Assembly: GCA_020025915.1 (NCBI GenBank)
Contig: JAHHRH010000002.1
Span: forward strand, 23,413 to 87,412
DNA length: 64,000 bases
Direction of reading: 5' to 3'
DNA from: Sutterella sp.
Lineage (GTDB): Bacteria > Pseudomonadota > Gammaproteobacteria > Burkholderiales > Burkholderiaceae_F
Positions within the stretch are counted from its first letter, which is position 1. Each line of letters opens with the position of its first letter. The position numbers and the translations under genes were made by a program. Positions 36,632 to 45,459 of the stretch are shown one piece after another. A model generated the notes under the pieces. The model had not been told where the DNA came from and searched no databases. It was given only the letters and a program-made list of their open reading frames with translations.

Positions 36632-37159
36632 ATGAGTCTCACCGAAACCTTGCGCCACAGTGTTATCACTGACTGTCTTACGATCCCTTGTCAACCGATC
36701 AAAGGTTGCCCTATTGTGCTTGACACAAACGTCATCCTCGATCTGATTTTTTGGCACGACCCTAAGGCCGAGCCGATTCGCCAAGCTTTGGACACAGGTC
36801 TCATTACCGTCCTTCGTGACGAAGAAACCATCATTGAGCTCGCTGAAGTCCTTGCTCGACCTCACTTTTTAGGCGATGAAACCAAAGCCATCGAAGCGGT
36901 CAAAGCCTGGTGCCAGCAAACGGCACATATCGACAACGCAGCGATTGCTACCGCCCAAGACCATATCAGTGTGCGTTGTCGCGATCCATTGGATCAGAAG
37001 TTTTTAGTGTTGACGCTCGCTGGCAAAGCGCCTTTATTGGTCACCCAAGATAAGCTGGTGCTCAAAGCCGGTAAAAAGATGGCACGCTATGGCACGATCA
37101 CCATAAAACCAGACGGCGTACCTGCTGCTTTTGTTGCTCTTAAGCTACAGCGGCCTTAA
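36632..37159 (+). CDS. PIN-domain ribonuclease-like protein
   Basis: 175-residue PIN domain of the COG1569 type. The acidic active site is present: VLDTNVILDLIFW (first Asp), ETIIELAEVLARP (Glu), RDPLDQKFLVLTLAG (Asp pair) and LVTQDKLVLK (last Asp). Such proteins include VapC-like toxins, but no antitoxin gene is visible next to it; the upstream gene is a divergent transporter and the downstream one a tiny membrane protein on the other strand. A chromosomal housekeeping or orphan PIN protein is as likely. The start at 36632 is the better fit; its Shine-Dalgarno is weak. Its stop overlaps the stop of the small convergent gene. Confidence 0.78.
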   Translation: MSLTETLRHSVITDCLTIPCQPIKGCPIVLDTNVILDLIFWHDPKAEPIRQALDTGLITVLRDEETIIELAEVLARPHFLGDETKAIEAVKAWCQQTAHIDNAAIATAQDHISVRCRDPLDQKFLVLTLAGKAPLLVTQDKLVLKAGKKMARYGTITIKPDGVPAAFVALKLQRP

Positions 37160-37260
37160 TTAATCGCGTAACGCACCATCGAGACCACGTTAACGAGTAC
37201 CCAAAGGGCCACCATCGCAAAAGCCACATAAATAGCACCGCGCATGAATTTGCGAAGCAT
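37156..37260 (-). CDS. 34-residue single-pass membrane microprotein
   Basis: A short frame that I translated directly: it begins MLRKFMRGAIYVAFAMVA and ends VVSMVRYAIN. It has a positively charged N-terminus, one hydrophobic helix of about 20 residues and a short tail, the usual look of bacterial small membrane proteins. The ATG at 37260 is preceded by GGGAG 6 nt upstream, and TACAAT lies on the same strand at about 37298-37303 as a candidate -10. Its stop overlaps the PIN stop (TTAA, 37156-37159). Function unknown. Confidence 0.55.
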   Translation of the reverse strand: MLRKFMRGAIYVAFAMVALWVLVNVVSMVRYAIN

Positions 37261-37682
37261 GCTTTACTCCCAAAAAAGCCAATAAAAGGCCGAACATTGT
37301 AATCGATATGCGTCGTTTGGCGTTTGAGCGCTGGTCTCAAGCCTTGGAAAACCCTTGTTACTGATACACATCAAAACAAGTCTTACGTCCATGACACAGG
37401 GCTTTCAAGGCAATTCGTTAAAAAGGTATTGTTATTTTCTAAGCAATCTACGATCCCCTCTTTACGTTAGTCGCTCATAACTCACTCGACCGATGTGCGC
37501 GTACAATGGCATTTCGGGTTCCTCCTGAGGTCTCGAGACCGGGTCTTTTTTTATATATACATCTTTTTATTGCAGGGTCGTTTCCTAGTGTCCGCATCCT
37601 GCCACCCGGCCAAAACAAAAACAAGCTAATGGCCAACATCACGCATGTTGTGTCCTATTCAAGCATCATCGGGAGTTCTATC
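37261..37682. promoter_or_regulatory. Leader region of the AGCS symporter gene
   Basis: Gene-free, except for the microprotein promoter at its left end. TACAAT at 37502-37507 is a candidate -10 for the symporter. Just downstream lies a perfect 12-bp palindrome GGTCTCGAGACC (37529-37540), followed by GGGTC and seven T (37546-37552), which may act as a terminator or attenuator in the leader. The open frame of the symporter runs through this region but lacks transporter sequence before 37683. Confidence 0.4.
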
Positions 37683-39191
37683 GTGGATCAAGCCACACAC
37701 ATTGTGCAGAGCATTAATAGCCTGCTCTGGGGCATTTATTGCCTCATCCCGCTCTTAGTCGGAACGGGGATTTACTTTACGTGGAAGCTTCGCTTCGTAC
37801 AAATTCGCCGCTTTACCAAAGCGATGAAGCAAGTCTTCGGTTGCATCAACCTCTTTGGCAAAAAGGCCGACAAAGACGGGATGTCCTCCTTCCAGTCGCT
37901 CGCCACGGCCATTGCTGCTCAGGTGGGCACGGGTAACCTCGCTGGTGTCGCCACAGCCATTGCCATGGGTGGTCCTGGTGCCATCTTCTGGATGTGGATT
38001 GCGGCCTTCTTTGGGATGGCCACGATCTTTGCCGAAGCTGTGCTCGCGCAAATCTACCGCACACGTGACTCACACGGCCATATCACGGGCGGTCCCGCTT
38101 ACTACATTAGCCAAGGGTTGGGTAGCAAGACCTTAGCAGCCTGCTTCTCCGTCGCCATTATCATTGCGCTCGGTTTCGTGGGCAATATGGTGCAAGCAAA
38201 CTCCATCGCTGACGCCTTTAAGACGGCTTTTGGTATGCCGACCTGGTTGTCTGGCATCCTGGTCTTTATGCTCGCTGGCTTCATCTTCATTGGTGGCATT
38301 CGTCGCATTGCTTCGTTTGCAGAAAAGATGGTGCCCATCATGGCTGTGGTATACATCATCGGGTCACTCAGTATCATCTTTACGAACTGGGATGGCGTCT
38401 TTAAGGCTCTTGAAATGATCCTCGTCGGTGCCTTTGACCCAGTCGCTGCCACTGGTGGCGTGATTGGAGCTGGTATCAAAGAAGCGATTCGTTATGGTGT
38501 GGCGCGCGGTCTATTCTCTAACGAAGCTGGGATGGGTTCGACTCCGCACGCCCACGCTGTCGCTCGTGTTCGCCATCCTGCCGAACAGGGTTTGGCTGCG
38601 GTTGTCGGCCTTTTCTTTGACACCTTCATCGTGGTCACAATGACCGCCTTCGTGATTCTTTGCACGGGCGCACTCGACGGAACGACGACGGGTATTTCGC
38701 TCACGCAAAAGGCCTTTACACTGGGGCTGGGCTCGATCGGTAACGGGTTCGTCGCAACCTGCTTACTCTTTTTTGCCTTCACGACCATCATTGGTTGGTA
38801 CTTCTTTGCTGAGCAGAACGTCAAATATCTATTTGGCGTTCGTTGGGTATCGGTCTACCGTGTGCTTGTCTTAGGCTTCATCATGCTCGGCTCCTTCTTG
38901 CACGTGACCCTGGTTTGGGAGCTCGCCGACCTCTTTAATGGTTTGATGGTCATTCCGAACGTCATTGCCTTGATTGGTCTCTCAAAGCTCGTAGGTCGCG
39001 CCCTGGAAGACTACGACACGAAGTTTACGCAAGGTCTCACACCTGAGTTTGGTGAACTTGCACCCAAGCCCGTCGTTGAAACTCCGACGCCAGAAGAACA
39101 AAACAACTGTCGTCCGGCACACCATCGTCGTCAAGGGTCGCTTCGCAATCGCTTCCGCCGTCGCTCTCGCACGACAATCAACAAAGAATAA
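37683..39191 (+). CDS. Alanine/glycine:sodium symporter (AGCS family)
   Basis: 502-residue polytopic carrier. Family signatures: INSLLWGIYCLIPLLVGTGI near the N-terminus, FQSLATAIAAQVGTGNLAGV (the AGCS signature), GGPGAIFWMWIAAFFGMA, GLFSNEAGMGSTPHAHA and a final FAEQNVKYLFG block. I place the start at the GTG at 37683 because GGGAG lies 7 nt upstream and AGCS proteins usually start close to this point. The ATG at 37629 has no ribosome-binding site, and the frame is open further to 37506. The C-terminus is a basic tail of about 25 residues (HHRRQGSLRNRFRRRSR). It is followed by a very strong terminator. Confidence 0.88.
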   Translation: MDQATHIVQSINSLLWGIYCLIPLLVGTGIYFTWKLRFVQIRRFTKAMKQVFGCINLFGKKADKDGMSSFQSLATAIAAQVGTGNLAGVATAIAMGGPGAIFWMWIAAFFGMATIFAEAVLAQIYRTRDSHGHITGGPAYYISQGLGSKTLAACFSVAIIIALGFVGNMVQANSIADAFKTAFGMPTWLSGILVFMLAGFIFIGGIRRIASFAEKMVPIMAVVYIIGSLSIIFTNWDGVFKALEMILVGAFDPVAATGGVIGAGIKEAIRYGVARGLFSNEAGMGSTPHAHAVARVRHPAEQGLAAVVGLFFDTFIVVTMTAFVILCTGALDGTTTGISLTQKAFTLGLGSIGNGFVATCLLFFAFTTIIGWYFFAEQNVKYLFGVRWVSVYRVLVLGFIMLGSFLHVTLVWELADLFNGLMVIPNVIALIGLSKLVGRALEDYDTKFTQGLTPEFGELAPKPVVETPTPEEQNNCRPAHHRRQGSLRNRFRRRSRTTINKE

Positions 39192-39212
39192 CGTTCTTTA
39201 GCATCTAAATGC

Positions 39213-39250
39213 ACGCCCTCGATTTCGACCTTCGAAATCGAGGGCGTTTT
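39213..39250 (+). terminator. Terminator after the AGCS gene
   Basis: CGCCCTCGATTTCGA (39214-39228) pairs with TCGAAATCGAGGGCG (39232-39246), a 15-bp stem with a 3-nt loop, then TTTT. Confidence 0.92.
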
Positions 39251-39287
39251 GTTTTTGTCGCATCGTCGGCGTTCTATTTGCCCAAAG

Positions 39288-39324
39288 AAAAAGCAGTGAC
39301 CTCATAGCGAAATCACTGCTTTTT
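39288..39324. terminator. Bidirectional terminator beside the entericidin-like gene
   Basis: AAAAAGCAGTGA (39288-39299) pairs with TCACTGCTTTTT (39313-39324); A/T runs on both sides. It mainly serves the minus-strand lipoprotein gene. Confidence 0.85.
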
Positions 39325-39330
39325 CAAAAG

Positions 39331-39519
39331 TTACTTAGCAGGGGCTTGGCTTGAGGTTTGGCTCGAAGAACCACCGCCACTACTCCCTGCGCGTTCGAGC
39401 GCAGAACCGACATGTTCAGCCCCCTTCTTAAGGTCAGTACCGAAACCCGCGACGGTGTTACAGCCTGCAAGTACGATGGCACCGCTCACAATCATGGCGG
39501 CAAGCACAATCTTTTTCAT
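39331..39519 (-). CDS. Entericidin-like small lipoprotein
   Basis: 62-residue lipoprotein: MKKIVLAAMIVSGAIVLAGC with lipobox LAGC (Cys20), then NTVAGFGTDLKKGAEHVGSA, the entericidin A/B signature, and a Gly/Ser/Gln-rich tail. In enterics entericidins are small envelope lipoproteins linked to stationary-phase lysis (B) and its antidote (A); only one copy is present here, with no visible antidote gene, so a general envelope-stress role is likelier. AAGGAG lies upstream of the ATG at 39519; the longer frame is discarded. It has its own terminator. Confidence 0.88.
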   Translation of the reverse strand: MKKIVLAAMIVSGAIVLAGCNTVAGFGTDLKKGAEHVGSALERAGSSGGGSSSQTSSQAPAK

Positions 39520-39559
39520 GTTTTTCTCCTTATTTGGCCTTTTGAAAGGCATAATAGGC

Positions 39560-41011
39560 TTAGTTTAGCCCTTGGGAAGCCCGATCGGTGTCAGACTCAG
39601 GTTTTTTCTCGCTTACCGACATCGTTTGAGTTGTTTCCGTGAGTAAACCGACGGTTTCGATCGCGCTCATTTTCTTTTGCATGACGTTTTGGCGCGTCTT
39701 CATCGCATCTAGACTCGATTGCGCTTCACTAAATTTCTTTTGCACCTTCGCAAAGCCATCGGCAAACTGCAAGAATTCACCCTTCACTTCACCAAGCACC
39801 TTCCAGACTTCACTACTACGCTCCTGAAGTGCCAAGGTCACAAAGCCCATCTGCAAACTATTAATCAACGCGCTCACCACAGTGGGACCAGCCGGCGTGA
39901 CGCGATAGTCACGTTGCAGACGTTCAAAGAGCCCTGGAATACGAATGACTTCAGCGTAAAGCCCTTCACTAGGCAAATACATCACTGCAAATTCTGTCGT
40001 GTAGGGTGGCTTCACGTACTTATCGTGAATAGACTTCGCCTGCACCAAAACAGCTTTTTCTAGACCACTGCGCGCTTGAGCGGCCTTAGTCGCGTCGGCG
40101 GCGTCTTCGGCCTCTAATAGACGAGCATAGTCTTCAACCGGGAACTTCGAATCGATCGGCAACCAACAAGGCACATCTCTTTCGGCGCCCGGCATTCTGA
40201 CCGCAAAGTCAACCACTTGATTGCTCCCAGGAATCACTCGCACCTGCGCCTCAAACTGATTGAGAGTCAAGATGTTACTCAGGATCGTTTCAAGTTGCGT
40301 TTCACCAAAGGTGCCACGCGTCTTCACGTTTGTGAGCACCCCCTTGAGGTCACGCACGCTCGCAGCCATCTGTCGCATTTCACCCAAACCTGTTTGCACA
40401 AGGCCTAACTTTTCGTCCACGGTCTTAAAGCTTGCCGTCAAACGATCAGCTAAGGTGCGATCCAACTTTTCTTGAACCGTCGCTCGCATTTCTTCGAGTT
40501 TCACTTCGTTGGCTGTACGCACCTTATCGAGGTTCGCGTCAACCGTTGTACGAATCTCGTTAAATTTCCCTTCTAAGCGCGTACCTAAATACTCACTCGC
40601 ATGTGCATTGGCTTCAATGATGCGGGCAAAGCGCTGGTCAACCAACGTTTGAAGTTCCATTAACTGTCGATGCATCACTTCTCGCGTTTCAGCCAACGAC
40701 TGACGTGCCGTCTCGTTTAAGGTACGCACTTCAGTCGCACTCTTTTGTTGCTGATCCATCACAAAAGCCGTCAAATTGGCCATGGCTTGACTCAGGTTAC
40801 GCTCAACACTTGTTAAAGCCATCTGCCCTTCTTGGCGCTCGCCACGAACACCCGTCAGAATCGCATCGATGATTTCATCTTGTTCGTCGCGTCGTGCACG
40901 CTCGTCATGCATGAGGTTAAATAAACGCACCTGTACAACGAGCCATGCAACCGCGCCAATGAGTCCCACCAAAAGGAGCGCAACCACCATCAAAAGTGTC
41001 TCTGTTGTCAT
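39560..41011 (-). CDS. rmuC: DNA recombination protein RmuC
   Basis: 483-residue protein: one N-terminal membrane anchor (about 5-27), a long coiled coil (30-230) and the RmuC nuclease-like domain with GTFGETQLETIL, PGAERDVPCWLPIDSKFPVEDYARL, DKYVKPPYTTEFAVMYLPSEGLYAE and the C-terminal QMGFVTLALQ block. In E. coli it limits inversions at short inverted repeats. It lies 12 nt downstream of the YbaL-like antiporter gene on the same strand, probably co-transcribed. Confidence 0.92.
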   Translation of the reverse strand: MTTETLLMVVALLLVGLIGAVAWLVVQVRLFNLMHDERARRDEQDEIIDAILTGVRGERQEGQMALTSVERNLSQAMANLTAFVMDQQQKSATEVRTLNETARQSLAETREVMHRQLMELQTLVDQRFARIIEANAHASEYLGTRLEGKFNEIRTTVDANLDKVRTANEVKLEEMRATVQEKLDRTLADRLTASFKTVDEKLGLVQTGLGEMRQMAASVRDLKGVLTNVKTRGTFGETQLETILSNILTLNQFEAQVRVIPGSNQVVDFAVRMPGAERDVPCWLPIDSKFPVEDYARLLEAEDAADATKAAQARSGLEKAVLVQAKSIHDKYVKPPYTTEFAVMYLPSEGLYAEVIRIPGLFERLQRDYRVTPAGPTVVSALINSLQMGFVTLALQERSSEVWKVLGEVKGEFLQFADGFAKVQKKFSEAQSSLDAMKTRQNVMQKKMSAIETVGLLTETTQTMSVSEKKPESDTDRASQGLN

Positions 41012-41023
41012 GCTTTATTGTCC

Positions 41024-43093
41024 TTAAACGCTATCCTTCGTCTCGGGCTTTCCTACTTTGGACACCGTGGGTGTCACGTCAGCCAGGGGCACAGTGTCTT
41101 TGTGCGACACATCAGCCTTTGGTGCTGACGTAGCTACATCCTTGGGTTCAGACTTAGGCGCCTCTGAAGTCTTTTTTACGATGCTAATTGTTACTTCGGG
41201 TAACGAGAACTTCGGTAAATGCCACTTTGGCGTCTTGATCTTAGGCACTTTGATCTTCGTCACCTCAGGCATCTTCACTTGATGAAGTTTGGCGCGGATC
41301 ACTTCGACAAGATCAGACTCGCGCTTAGCTTCTTCGAGTTCTTTTTGCTCTTCGGGCGTTAACGCATCATCGTCATCATCATTACTCTTAAAGGCCGTCA
41401 GTGGCAAACCATAGGTTTCATGAATCAAGTTCGCCAAGGTCGTCGAAGCAATGGCTACGTCACAAATGACGGTCACATATTTGTCGTTTTTATACACCTC
41501 TACATCGTCAGGATGCACCACACGCACGATGACTGGCAAATCTTCTTTGAGCCCACGCACAGCCGTCAAAATATGTTGATTCACCACCGTATCGGCCGAA
41601 GGCAACACCAGTAAAGACGCGGACATCACATGCGCCTTCACCATCAAAATCGGATCAGATGGATCGCCCACAATGAGAGAGCAATGCTTCAATTCATTCA
41701 TCCCGTCAGGGATTTCTTTTTCGTTAGGCACAAAGCACACGGAGTTGATGTTGCTCGCCTCTAACTTCGGCAAAACCGTGGCAATGATTTCACCCACTTC
41801 AGTAATGACCACATGCCCCTTCACATTCGCAGGCCTAGCCACTTTAGGGGTTAGTGGCGAATCACGCATCGCAGCCTCACGGAAGAATTTGCCATGTCCC
41901 ACTAAATAGTGACGAACGCGCGGCACCACGGCAAACATCAACGGATTTAAAGCAATTGTCATAATAGAGGCCGCTACGATTAAGCTCATCGTACGCTCAG
42001 AAGCGATCCCTAAAGCGATCCCTTGACCACACAAAATAAACGAGAATTCACCCAACTGAGAGACGCAAGCACCAAGCACCAACGCCGTATCCAAGGGCCA
42101 GCCCAAAGCCATCACCAAAAAGGCCGACACGGAACTCGTGATCACCATGATGATCAAGACGACCCCGATCACAGCGAGCGGCTCTTCGACGAAGACCTTG
42201 AGGTCAAGCATGAGCCCGACGGACACAAAGAACAACACGGCGAAAGCGTCTTGTAGCGGCAAACAGTTTTTGGCTGCTCGATGCGCAAAACTTGACTCAC
42301 GCATCACCATGCCAGCAAAGAAGGCACCCAACGCGAAACTCACGTTAAAGATCGCACCCGCACCATAGGCAATTCCAATAGCAATAGCCAAGACACACAA
42401 CGTAAAAAGTTCTCGGGAGCCCGCCACGGCCACGCGTTGCAAAATCCACGGAAACACACGGCGACCCACGATCAACATGCTCGCGACAAAAATCACCAAA
42501 CCGAGCATCGTCTTGGAGAGCGATACAACGATTTCGCGAGGATCCATGGGACCGCTACCCTGCGTGACTTGGGCAAGAATCGGCAAACACACCATGATGA
42601 AGACCGTCACCAGATCCTGCACCACGAGCCACCCAATGGCTACCTGACCACTTGGCGCGCTCGTCAAACGACGTAATTCGAGGGCTTTCATCACCACGAC
42701 CGTCGACGCACAAGACAACGTCATCCCAAAGACGATCGCAAGGGGTAACGACCAACTCCAAGCGAGCAAAGCAACGGCCGTGCCCGCTGAAGCCGAGATG
42801 GTCATCTGTAGGAGTGCACCTGTGACAGCCACGCCTTTGACTTTCATAAGGTCGGCCACAGAAAAATGCAACCCCACGCCAAACATCAGCAACATGACGC
42901 CGATTTCGGCAAACTGTTGCGTCACACCGTGGTCAACAGGTGGCAACAGCGGAAATAAGCTCACTGCAACACCTGCAATGATATAGCCCACCAATGCCGG
43001 TGTTTTTAGAAATCGTTCGGCTAACCACCCAAACACTAAAGCTAAGCCAAAGCCGGTCACAAGGGTGGTAATGATGGAAAATTGATCGTGCAC
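41024..43093 (-). CDS. YbaL-like CPA2 family cation:proton antiporter
   Basis: 689-residue inner-membrane antiporter with about 12 helices (1-385), a cytoplasmic TrkA-N-like region (about 410-535; VVITEVGEI, LIVGDPSDPILM, LVLPSADTVVN) and a long charged tail. The tail contains (V/I)xxPxx repeats (VKMPEV, IKVPKI, WHLPKF, FSLPEV), an unusual low-complexity extension. I choose the GTG at 43093, because GGAGG lies 5 nt before it and the resulting MHDQFSIITTLVTG start resembles YbaL; a TTG 12 nt upstream is the alternative. Probably potassium or sodium efflux, regulated by nucleotide binding. The gene is first in a pair with rmuC. Confidence 0.85.
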   Translation of the reverse strand: MHDQFSIITTLVTGFGLALVFGWLAERFLKTPALVGYIIAGVAVSLFPLLPPVDHGVTQQFAEIGVMLLMFGVGLHFSVADLMKVKGVAVTGALLQMTISASAGTAVALLAWSWSLPLAIVFGMTLSCASTVVVMKALELRRLTSAPSGQVAIGWLVVQDLVTVFIMVCLPILAQVTQGSGPMDPREIVVSLSKTMLGLVIFVASMLIVGRRVFPWILQRVAVAGSRELFTLCVLAIAIGIAYGAGAIFNVSFALGAFFAGMVMRESSFAHRAAKNCLPLQDAFAVLFFVSVGLMLDLKVFVEEPLAVIGVVLIIMVITSSVSAFLVMALGWPLDTALVLGACVSQLGEFSFILCGQGIALGIASERTMSLIVAASIMTIALNPLMFAVVPRVRHYLVGHGKFFREAAMRDSPLTPKVARPANVKGHVVITEVGEIIATVLPKLEASNINSVCFVPNEKEIPDGMNELKHCSLIVGDPSDPILMVKAHVMSASLLVLPSADTVVNQHILTAVRGLKEDLPVIVRVVHPDDVEVYKNDKYVTVICDVAIASTTLANLIHETYGLPLTAFKSNDDDDDALTPEEQKELEEAKRESDLVEVIRAKLHQVKMPEVTKIKVPKIKTPKWHLPKFSLPEVTISIVKKTSEAPKSEPKDVATSAPKADVSHKDTVPLADVTPTVSKVGKPETKDSV

Positions 43094-43210
43094 GCGATCC
43101 TCCAAGACATCAACTTTATCGCACGCTGCTCAAAAAGCGTATTAGAACGATATTACTTTAACAGTACGGAATCGTTCTTGGTACTTGCAATTGGCTACAC
43201 AAAGACGAAG

Positions 43211-43243
43211 AAAAGCCTCCAATCCAAAATGAGAAAGGAGGCT
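43211..43243 (-). terminator. Terminator after the BMP substrate-binding gene
   Basis: AGCCTCC (43214-43220) pairs with GGAGGCT (43237-43243); on the minus strand TTTT follows. Confidence 0.8.
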
Positions 43244-43247
43244 CATC

Positions 43248-43272
43248 GAAGTGCGACCTATCGCCGCACTTC
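43248..43272 (-). terminator. Second hairpin downstream of the BMP gene
   Basis: GAAGTGCG (43248-43255) and CGCACTTC (43265-43272) form an 8-bp stem just after the stop of the BMP gene and just upstream, in transcription order, of the main terminator. Confidence 0.5.
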
Positions 43273-43294
43273 ATCATCCGATAAAATCGGCAAA

Positions 43295-44431
43295 TTACTT
43301 CTGGGTCGACACCTTGTTGGCCACGCCTTCGACGAAGTACATCATGTTCTGAAGTTCAGCGTCGGTAGCGGTCTTACCAGCCGGAATCATTTCCTTCCCT
43401 TCGTTAGAAACCACAGGCCCCGTGAACGGATGGAATTCACCCTTTTCGAGGCTCTGATAGGTCTTCACGATCTTGTCGGCCACTTCCCTCGGCGCGTTCT
43501 TCGTCACGTCGGCGAGTTCAATCATATGAACGTTGGAACCGCCCCAAACCGGCGTATTGTTCCACTTGCCATCCAAAACGGCCTGGATTTCACTGGTGTA
43601 GTACTCTTCCCAACGGTGAACCACACCAGCCTGGAGCATGGTGGGCGCAGCCTTATGCATAGCAGAGTGGTAAGAGATGACCGGGATCTTAGCTTCTTCG
43701 CAGGTGGCAGCGACAGCCGTCGAGTTGGTGTGATGTGTGATCACGTCAGCCTTCTGACCAATCAAGGACTTCGTGGCATCGGCTTCCTTACCCGGGTCAT
43801 ACCAAGAAGACGTCCAAACAACGCGAACTTCAACGTTCGGGTTCACCGTACGGGCACCCATCGTGTAGGCATTGATACCCTGGAAGACTTCAGGAATTGG
43901 AATAGCGGCCACATAACCCAAGACATTGGTCTTCGTCGTCGCGGCAGCGAGCATACCAGCCAGGTAACGAGCTTCATAGAAGCGAGCCGTGTAGTTCTTC
44001 ACGTTCTTATCGGTCTTATAACCCGTCGCATGTTCAAAGTAGACATCCGGGAATTCCTTAGCAACCTTGAGGACGGAATTCATGTAACCGAAAGATGTAG
44101 CAAAAATCATCTTATTGCCCTGTTGAGCGAGGTCACGAATCACGCGTTCAGCGTCAGCGTTTTCGGGAATATTTTCAATCCACGTGACCTTGATCTTGTC
44201 GCCAAACGTCTTTTCGACGTGCTGACGCGCAAGGTCATGCTGAGAAGACCAACCTTCTTCGTTTGCTGGGCTCACATAAACAAAGGCAACCTTCATCGGT
44301 TCGGCAGCGGCCTGAGCAACAGATTTGGCTTCCGGCGCAACCGGCGCGGTCTTAGGTTCTTCCTTACCACAGGCAGTAAGCAACACGGCGGCACCTGCGA
44401 TACAGAGCTTGAAAGCAGTACGTTTTTGCAT
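43295..44431 (-). CDS. BMP family ABC transporter substrate-binding lipoprotein
   Basis: 378-residue lipoprotein (lipobox LLTAC, Cys21) of the BMP/PnrA family, which binds nucleosides outside the cytoplasmic membrane. Fold motifs: MKVAFVYVSPANEEGWSSQHD, IFATSFGYMNSVLKVAKEFP, FEHATGYKT, FYEARYLAGMLAA and the INAYTMGARTVNPNVEVRVVWT block. It is the last gene of ATPase-permease-permease-BMP; a hairpin lies in the 107-nt gap before it, which may let the binding protein be made in excess. CTGGAG upstream of the ATG is its ribosome-binding site. Confidence 0.9.
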   Translation of the reverse strand: MQKRTAFKLCIAGAAVLLTACGKEEPKTAPVAPEAKSVAQAAAEPMKVAFVYVSPANEEGWSSQHDLARQHVEKTFGDKIKVTWIENIPENADAERVIRDLAQQGNKMIFATSFGYMNSVLKVAKEFPDVYFEHATGYKTDKNVKNYTARFYEARYLAGMLAAATTKTNVLGYVAAIPIPEVFQGINAYTMGARTVNPNVEVRVVWTSSWYDPGKEADATKSLIGQKADVITHHTNSTAVAATCEEAKIPVISYHSAMHKAAPTMLQAGVVHRWEEYYTSEIQAVLDGKWNNTPVWGGSNVHMIELADVTKNAPREVADKIVKTYQSLEKGEFHPFTGPVVSNEGKEMIPAGKTATDAELQNMMYFVEGVANKVSTQK

Positions 44432-44487
44432 AAAAGTCGGTCTCCAGTAAAAACGTATAAATGAAAAGAATATCTTTCTAGTTTAGC

Positions 44488-44504
44488 CAAGACGGCGCGT
44501 CTTG
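44488..44504 (-). other. Intercistronic hairpin before the BMP gene
   Basis: CAAGACG (44488-44494) and CGTCTTG (44498-44504) form a 7-bp stem with a GCG loop in the gap between the second permease gene and the BMP gene. It may protect the upstream 3' end or mark a processing site. Confidence 0.5.
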
Positions 44505-44538
44505 CCTACCGTCTTAGCCTTACAAAAGTTGGTCAAAT

Positions 44539-45459
44539 TTAGCTTCTTGGCGCGAATGGTTTGCCTAAGGACGCAGGCACATTCAAGCGAATCCAAGCAG
44601 GGTTACGACTAATCAAAACGAGCACCAAAATCGTCGCTAAATAAGGGGTCATCGCCATAAACTGAGGCGGTATCGCAATGCCTGTCCCTTGGACAGCAAA
44701 CTGCAGCATCGTGACGCCCCCGAAGAGATAAGCCCCAACGAGCACACGTGCAGGTCGCCATGTTGCAAATGTCACAAGCGCCAAAGCAATCCAACCACGA
44801 CCAGCGACCATGCCTTCGACCCAAAGCGGCGTATAAACAAGCGATAAATATGCACCTGCCAACCCCGCCATCGTCGCCCCAAAGGCAACGGCATAAAGAC
44901 GGATCTTGCGTACTGGATAGCCAAGCGCAAAAGCGGACTCAGGCGACTCACCGACGGCACGCAAAATCAAACCAGTGCGAGACTTAAATAGGAAGTACCA
45001 AACTCCTACGAGCATCAACAAAGCACCATAGACCAACCAATGCTGCGAGAAGAAAGCTTCACCCAAAAACGGAATATCTTGAAGCCCCGGGATCCCCAAA
45101 GGCGCACGCGAGGGCAATGCTGCCCCTTGTAAAGGTTGCCCCATAAAGGCCGAAAGACCCGTACCAAAAAGCGTCAACGCCAAACCAGCGGCATACTGAT
45201 TGGCACGAAGCCCAATCGTAAAGAAAGCAAACAAAAGCCCCAAAAGAAGCCCTACGCCCATGCCAGCTAAAAAGCCGAGCGCAAAACTGCCTGTGGCATG
45301 GGTCACAGCAAAACCAGTGACAGCCCCCATCAACATAATCCCTTCAATCCCGAGGTTAAGTACCCCTGACTTTTCATGAATCATGATGCCCACAGCCGCA
45401 ATCAAGAGCGGCGTCCCGGCATTGAGGGTAGACGCAATAATCGAAGCAACGAGACTCAT
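44539..45459 (-). CDS. Nucleoside-type ABC transporter permease 2
   Basis: 306-residue inner-membrane permease of the branched-chain permease fold (BPD_transp_2), equivalent to YufQ/NupQ. Family sequences: LRAVGESPESAFALGYPVRKIRLYAV (the cytoplasmic coupling loop) and the N-terminal TPLLIAAVGIMIHEKSGVLN followed by LGIEGIMLMGA. Eight or nine hydrophobic segments. Its start overlaps the stop of permease 1 by one base (TGATG), so the two permeases are coupled and probably form a heterodimer. Confidence 0.9.
   Translation of the reverse strand: MSLVASIIASTLNAGTPLLIAAVGIMIHEKSGVLNLGIEGIMLMGAVTGFAVTHATGSFALGFLAGMGVGLLLGLLFAFFTIGLRANQYAAGLALTLFGTGLSAFMGQPLQGAALPSRAPLGIPGLQDIPFLGEAFFSQHWLVYGALLMLVGVWYFLFKSRTGLILRAVGESPESAFALGYPVRKIRLYAVAFGATMAGLAGAYLSLVYTPLWVEGMVAGRGWIALALVTFATWRPARVLVGAYLFGGVTMLQFAVQGTGIAIPPQFMAMTPYLATILVLVLISRNPAWIRLNVPASLGKPFAPRS

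Noticed and set aside
36632..37260. Toxin-antitoxin pair formed by the PIN protein and the 34-residue protein
   Set aside because: They are on opposite strands and converge; VapBC-type pairs are co-directional with a DNA-binding antitoxin.
37501..37682. Glycine riboswitch before the AGCS symporter
   Set aside because: None of the conserved glycine aptamer segments is present; only a palindrome with a U-run is seen.
43082..44464. 460-codon plus-strand open frame
   Set aside because: Antisense to the well-supported BMP lipoprotein gene and its downstream hairpins; no domain pattern.
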